From Planctomycetaceae bacterium (lineage in GTDB: Bacteria > Planctomycetota > Planctomycetia > Pirellulales > Pirellulaceae): 64,000 nucleotides of DNA. Positions within the stretch are counted from its first letter, which is position 1; each line of letters begins with the position of its first letter. Position numbers and translations under genes: made by a program. The notes beneath the pieces were generated by a model. It did not search any database. It saw nothing but the letters and a program-made list of their open reading frames with translations, and was not told the DNA's origin. The stretch is from positions 930,001 to 994,000 of the forward strand of contig JACKHM010000001.1 of NCBI GenBank assembly GCA_020638995.1. The letters are read 5' to 3'. Shown here in pieces: positions 62,396-64,000 of the stretch.

Positions 62396-63463
62396 CTAGT
62401 TCAATTCAGACCAAGTGTGAAACACGGAGTTCCATGTGCTCATCGCCGACTCCATTCCCCACGCTTGTGCGAGCCTTTCCGCGGCATTGACTCGCATTTT
62501 CGACCGCTCGTCCGTCTCAAACGCACATCGTGACGCCTTGTAAACGAACTCACGATCGTCCCGACACAGCCAACCGCTGACACCATCTTCGACTTGAAGC
62601 TGCCAGCCGCCGCGATTGTCGACAACCAACACCGACCCGGATGCCATCGCCTCAAAACCAACTCGTGGCAGATTCTCGAACGTGTCTGTCGTCATGATGA
62701 TCGCTTCACAATGACGGTAGAACTCTTGCTGCGAGATGCTACCCTCTGGAACTGCTCGTACGTACGAGTCAGGTTCACGCCCGAAACGCCTACGTGCTCG
62801 ATCGTCCCAGCCGACGATCAGCCCTTCCTTCAGCACAGGTGCCGTCATCGTCTCGTAAATCCACAATTGACGGCTGCCAAATTTGTCGGCGTCTCCGCGC
62901 GAAATCCGTCCAAAGCGGAACTTGTCCTGAGGCCGGTCATCATGATAGGGAAAGTCGGCAGCGTGGAAGTATGGCACAAAGCGCAGGGGCCGGTAGGTGC
63001 CTAGCCGCCTCAGCTTGCTGCTCACTCTCTCGAACGCATGGTCCGTTTGGTAAAGATGAAAGTCGATGCATCCTCGTTCTTGCATCTCGAGTTCGCGGTC
63101 GAAGTTCCACGTCATGCAATTTACAAAGCTGGTCGTCCGGGCGAATCGGCGGATATCGGGAAGTTGCTTCAGGAACTCGCCGTTACAAAACGAGATGCAA
63201 TGTAGCCCTTCCACAGATCGCCAATCACCTGGATCGTGATAGACACATCCACGTTTCTCCATCTGCATCGCTTGCAGATTTTGATCGATTTTTCCCGTAT
63301 GGCAGATATGCACTTCAATCCCCATCGCCTGCCAGCAACGTATCTGGTGATCTAGCTCAGTGTCGGCACCGCCCAATCGGCTTGGATGCCCGATCACGCA
63401 TAACTTGTCGATCGCGGGTGACAGCGAGACGCGTTTCGCGCTTTGTGCTACTTCGATTGCCAC
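62396..63463 (-). CDS. GT4-like glycosyltransferase
   Basis: About 355 residues, starting at GTG 63463 after GGTGGG; a TTG 15 bases upstream is the alternative. The fold is GT-B: an N-terminal Rossmann half beginning CVIGHPSRLGGADTELDHQI (a GGA loop), and a C-terminal half with LIVGWDDRARRRFG, ISQQEFYRHCEAIIMTTDTFENLPRVGFEAMASGSVLVV. The last carries the EAMA(S)G nucleotide-sugar block of GT4 enzymes, with Glu ahead of LPRVGFE. It is cytoplasmic, with no transmembrane segment seen. It is the first gene of the three-gene glycan operon and probably adds the first or repeating sugar. The donor is unknown. Confidence 0.87.
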   Translation of the reverse strand: MAIEVAQSAKRVSLSPAIDKLCVIGHPSRLGGADTELDHQIRCWQAMGIEVHICHTGKIDQNLQAMQMEKRGCVYHDPGDWRSVEGLHCISFCNGEFLKQLPDIRRFARTTSFVNCMTWNFDRELEMQERGCIDFHLYQTDHAFERVSSKLRRLGTYRPLRFVPYFHAADFPYHDDRPQDKFRFGRISRGDADKFGSRQLWIYETMTAPVLKEGLIVGWDDRARRRFGREPDSYVRAVPEGSISQQEFYRHCEAIIMTTDTFENLPRVGFEAMASGSVLVVDNRGGWQLQVEDGVSGWLCRDDREFVYKASRCAFETDERSKMRVNAAERLAQAWGMESAMSTWNSVFHTWSELN

Positions 63464-63604
63464 AATGTCCCACCACAACGAGAGTTGTCACCTCTGCCCC
63501 TTCACGCTAGTACGCCACCCGCGACACGGCCTTAGGCACCGCGGGGCGTGAGTTGCTATTATGGTTGACTTACGGTGCGATCTCAATCATCAATTCTGGA
63601 AGAT

Positions 63605-64000
63605 ATGAACAGCCACTCGTCCGAAGACGCTGACTCGCTCGATGCGACACAAGGCTACTCGCGTGGTTCGCACTCAGTCCAGGACCGAATCGAAGCCACC
63701 ATGCCCAACCGCGTGGGTCGCTACACCGTACGCGAGCGCCTTGGGCGTGGCGGATTTGCAGACGTGTGGTTGGCGCACGATGAGCAGCTCGATCGACAGA
63801 TTGCACTAAAACTTCCGCGTCTCGATCGATTTCAAAATGACGCTCAACTGCGTGCTTTTATTGAAGAAGCACGAACAGCAGCGAGGCTACAGCATCCGGG
63901 AATCGTCAAGGTTTTCGATGTGGGATTTGAAGGAGATAAACCCTTCATCGTCCTCGAGTACATACGCGGTCGTTCGCTCGCGCATTTGTTGGAACACGAG
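63605..64000 (+). CDS. Ser/Thr protein kinase, partial at right edge
   Basis: 132 codons are open to the right edge. The ATG at 63605 follows GGAAG. After a 35-residue polar N-terminus, the kinase domain begins: GRYTVRERLGRGGFADVWLAHDEQLDRQIALKLPR (glycine loop and the catalytic Lys in ALK), then ARTAARLQHPGIVKVFDVGFEGDKP and VLEYIRGRSLAHLL at the hinge. The catalytic loop and any sensor domain lie outside the window. The gene is divergent from the glycan operon, with about 141 bases between the starts, so the two promoters share this spacer. It is the third Ser/Thr kinase gene in the window. Confidence 0.93.
   Translation, partial: MNSHSSEDADSLDATQGYSRGSHSVQDRIEATMPNRVGRYTVRERLGRGGFADVWLAHDEQLDRQIALKLPRLDRFQNDAQLRAFIEEARTAARLQHPGIVKVFDVGFEGDKPFIVLEYIRGRSLAHLLEHE

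Noticed and set aside
1..64000. tRNA, rRNA, insertion sequence or prophage genes
   Set aside because: No cloverleaf, rRNA block, transposase, integrase or terminal repeat pair was recognised on either strand by eye; a tRNAscan/ISfinder run would be needed to exclude diverged cases.

Overview
The window reads as chromosomal DNA of a planctomycete, most like the Pirellulales (Rhodopirellula/Blastopirellula type). The basis is family content: a PSCyt/DUF1549/DUF1553 cytochrome in operon with a Tat-type DUF1501 protein, a DUF1559 prepilin-like protein, sulfatase and carbohydrate-esterase genes, four secreted proteins with LEPR-XLL-like N-termini, dockerin repeats, and ECF sigma factors beside large Ser/Thr kinases. 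No rRNA, tRNA, CRISPR array, integrase or transposase was recognised. No species can be named from the sequence alone.

Layout. 0-9.7 kb: a HupE/UreJ-like protein cut by the left edge, an arylsulfatase, a FadL/OmpP1 porin, a haem-tagged PQQ-type sugar dehydrogenase, an apparently composite beta-helix protein, a SASA-type esterase and a secreted carbohydrate-binding-like protein. 9.7-22.3 kb: the DUF1501/DUF1553 pair, small lipoproteins, a HEAT-repeat protein, a hydroxyacid-oxoacid transhydrogenase beside a ketosynthase, a minimal flagellin and a zinc-ribbon membrane protein. 22.7-29 kb: groES and groEL separated by a perfect long inverted repeat, back-to-back terminators, metK, an SGNH esterase and a CoA-disulfide-reductase/rhodanese fusion.

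29-50 kb is a regulatory and cell-surface region. One ECF sigma-kinase pair (WD40 type) lies upstream of a DUF1559 protein and a lipoprotein. A second pair (TPR type) lies upstream of a LEPR-XLL protein and a Gln/Met-rich protein. Between them lie an FG-GAP/ASH repeat protein, a RecQ-like helicase without the usual zinc cysteines, a matrixin protease with six EF-hands, an intradiol dioxygenase and an animal-type haem peroxidase with dockerin repeats.

50-58.5 kb holds a secreted HAD phosphatase, a SnoaL-like protein, a Gly-rich secreted protein, a GH88 hydrolase, a MazG-like enzyme, a polytopic membrane protein and a YbaK-type deacylase. 58.5-63.5 kb is a tightly packed three-gene operon: a GT4-like glycosyltransferase, a WbdD-like methyltransferase/kinase-like fusion, and a 923-residue methyltransferase-GT-methyltransferase-GT fusion. 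It looks like a compact glycan-building and capping module and is the best candidate here for an undescribed system. The start of a third Ser/Thr kinase gene runs off the right edge.

Protein family names rest on motifs read by eye and remembered family knowledge. No search or alignment was run.
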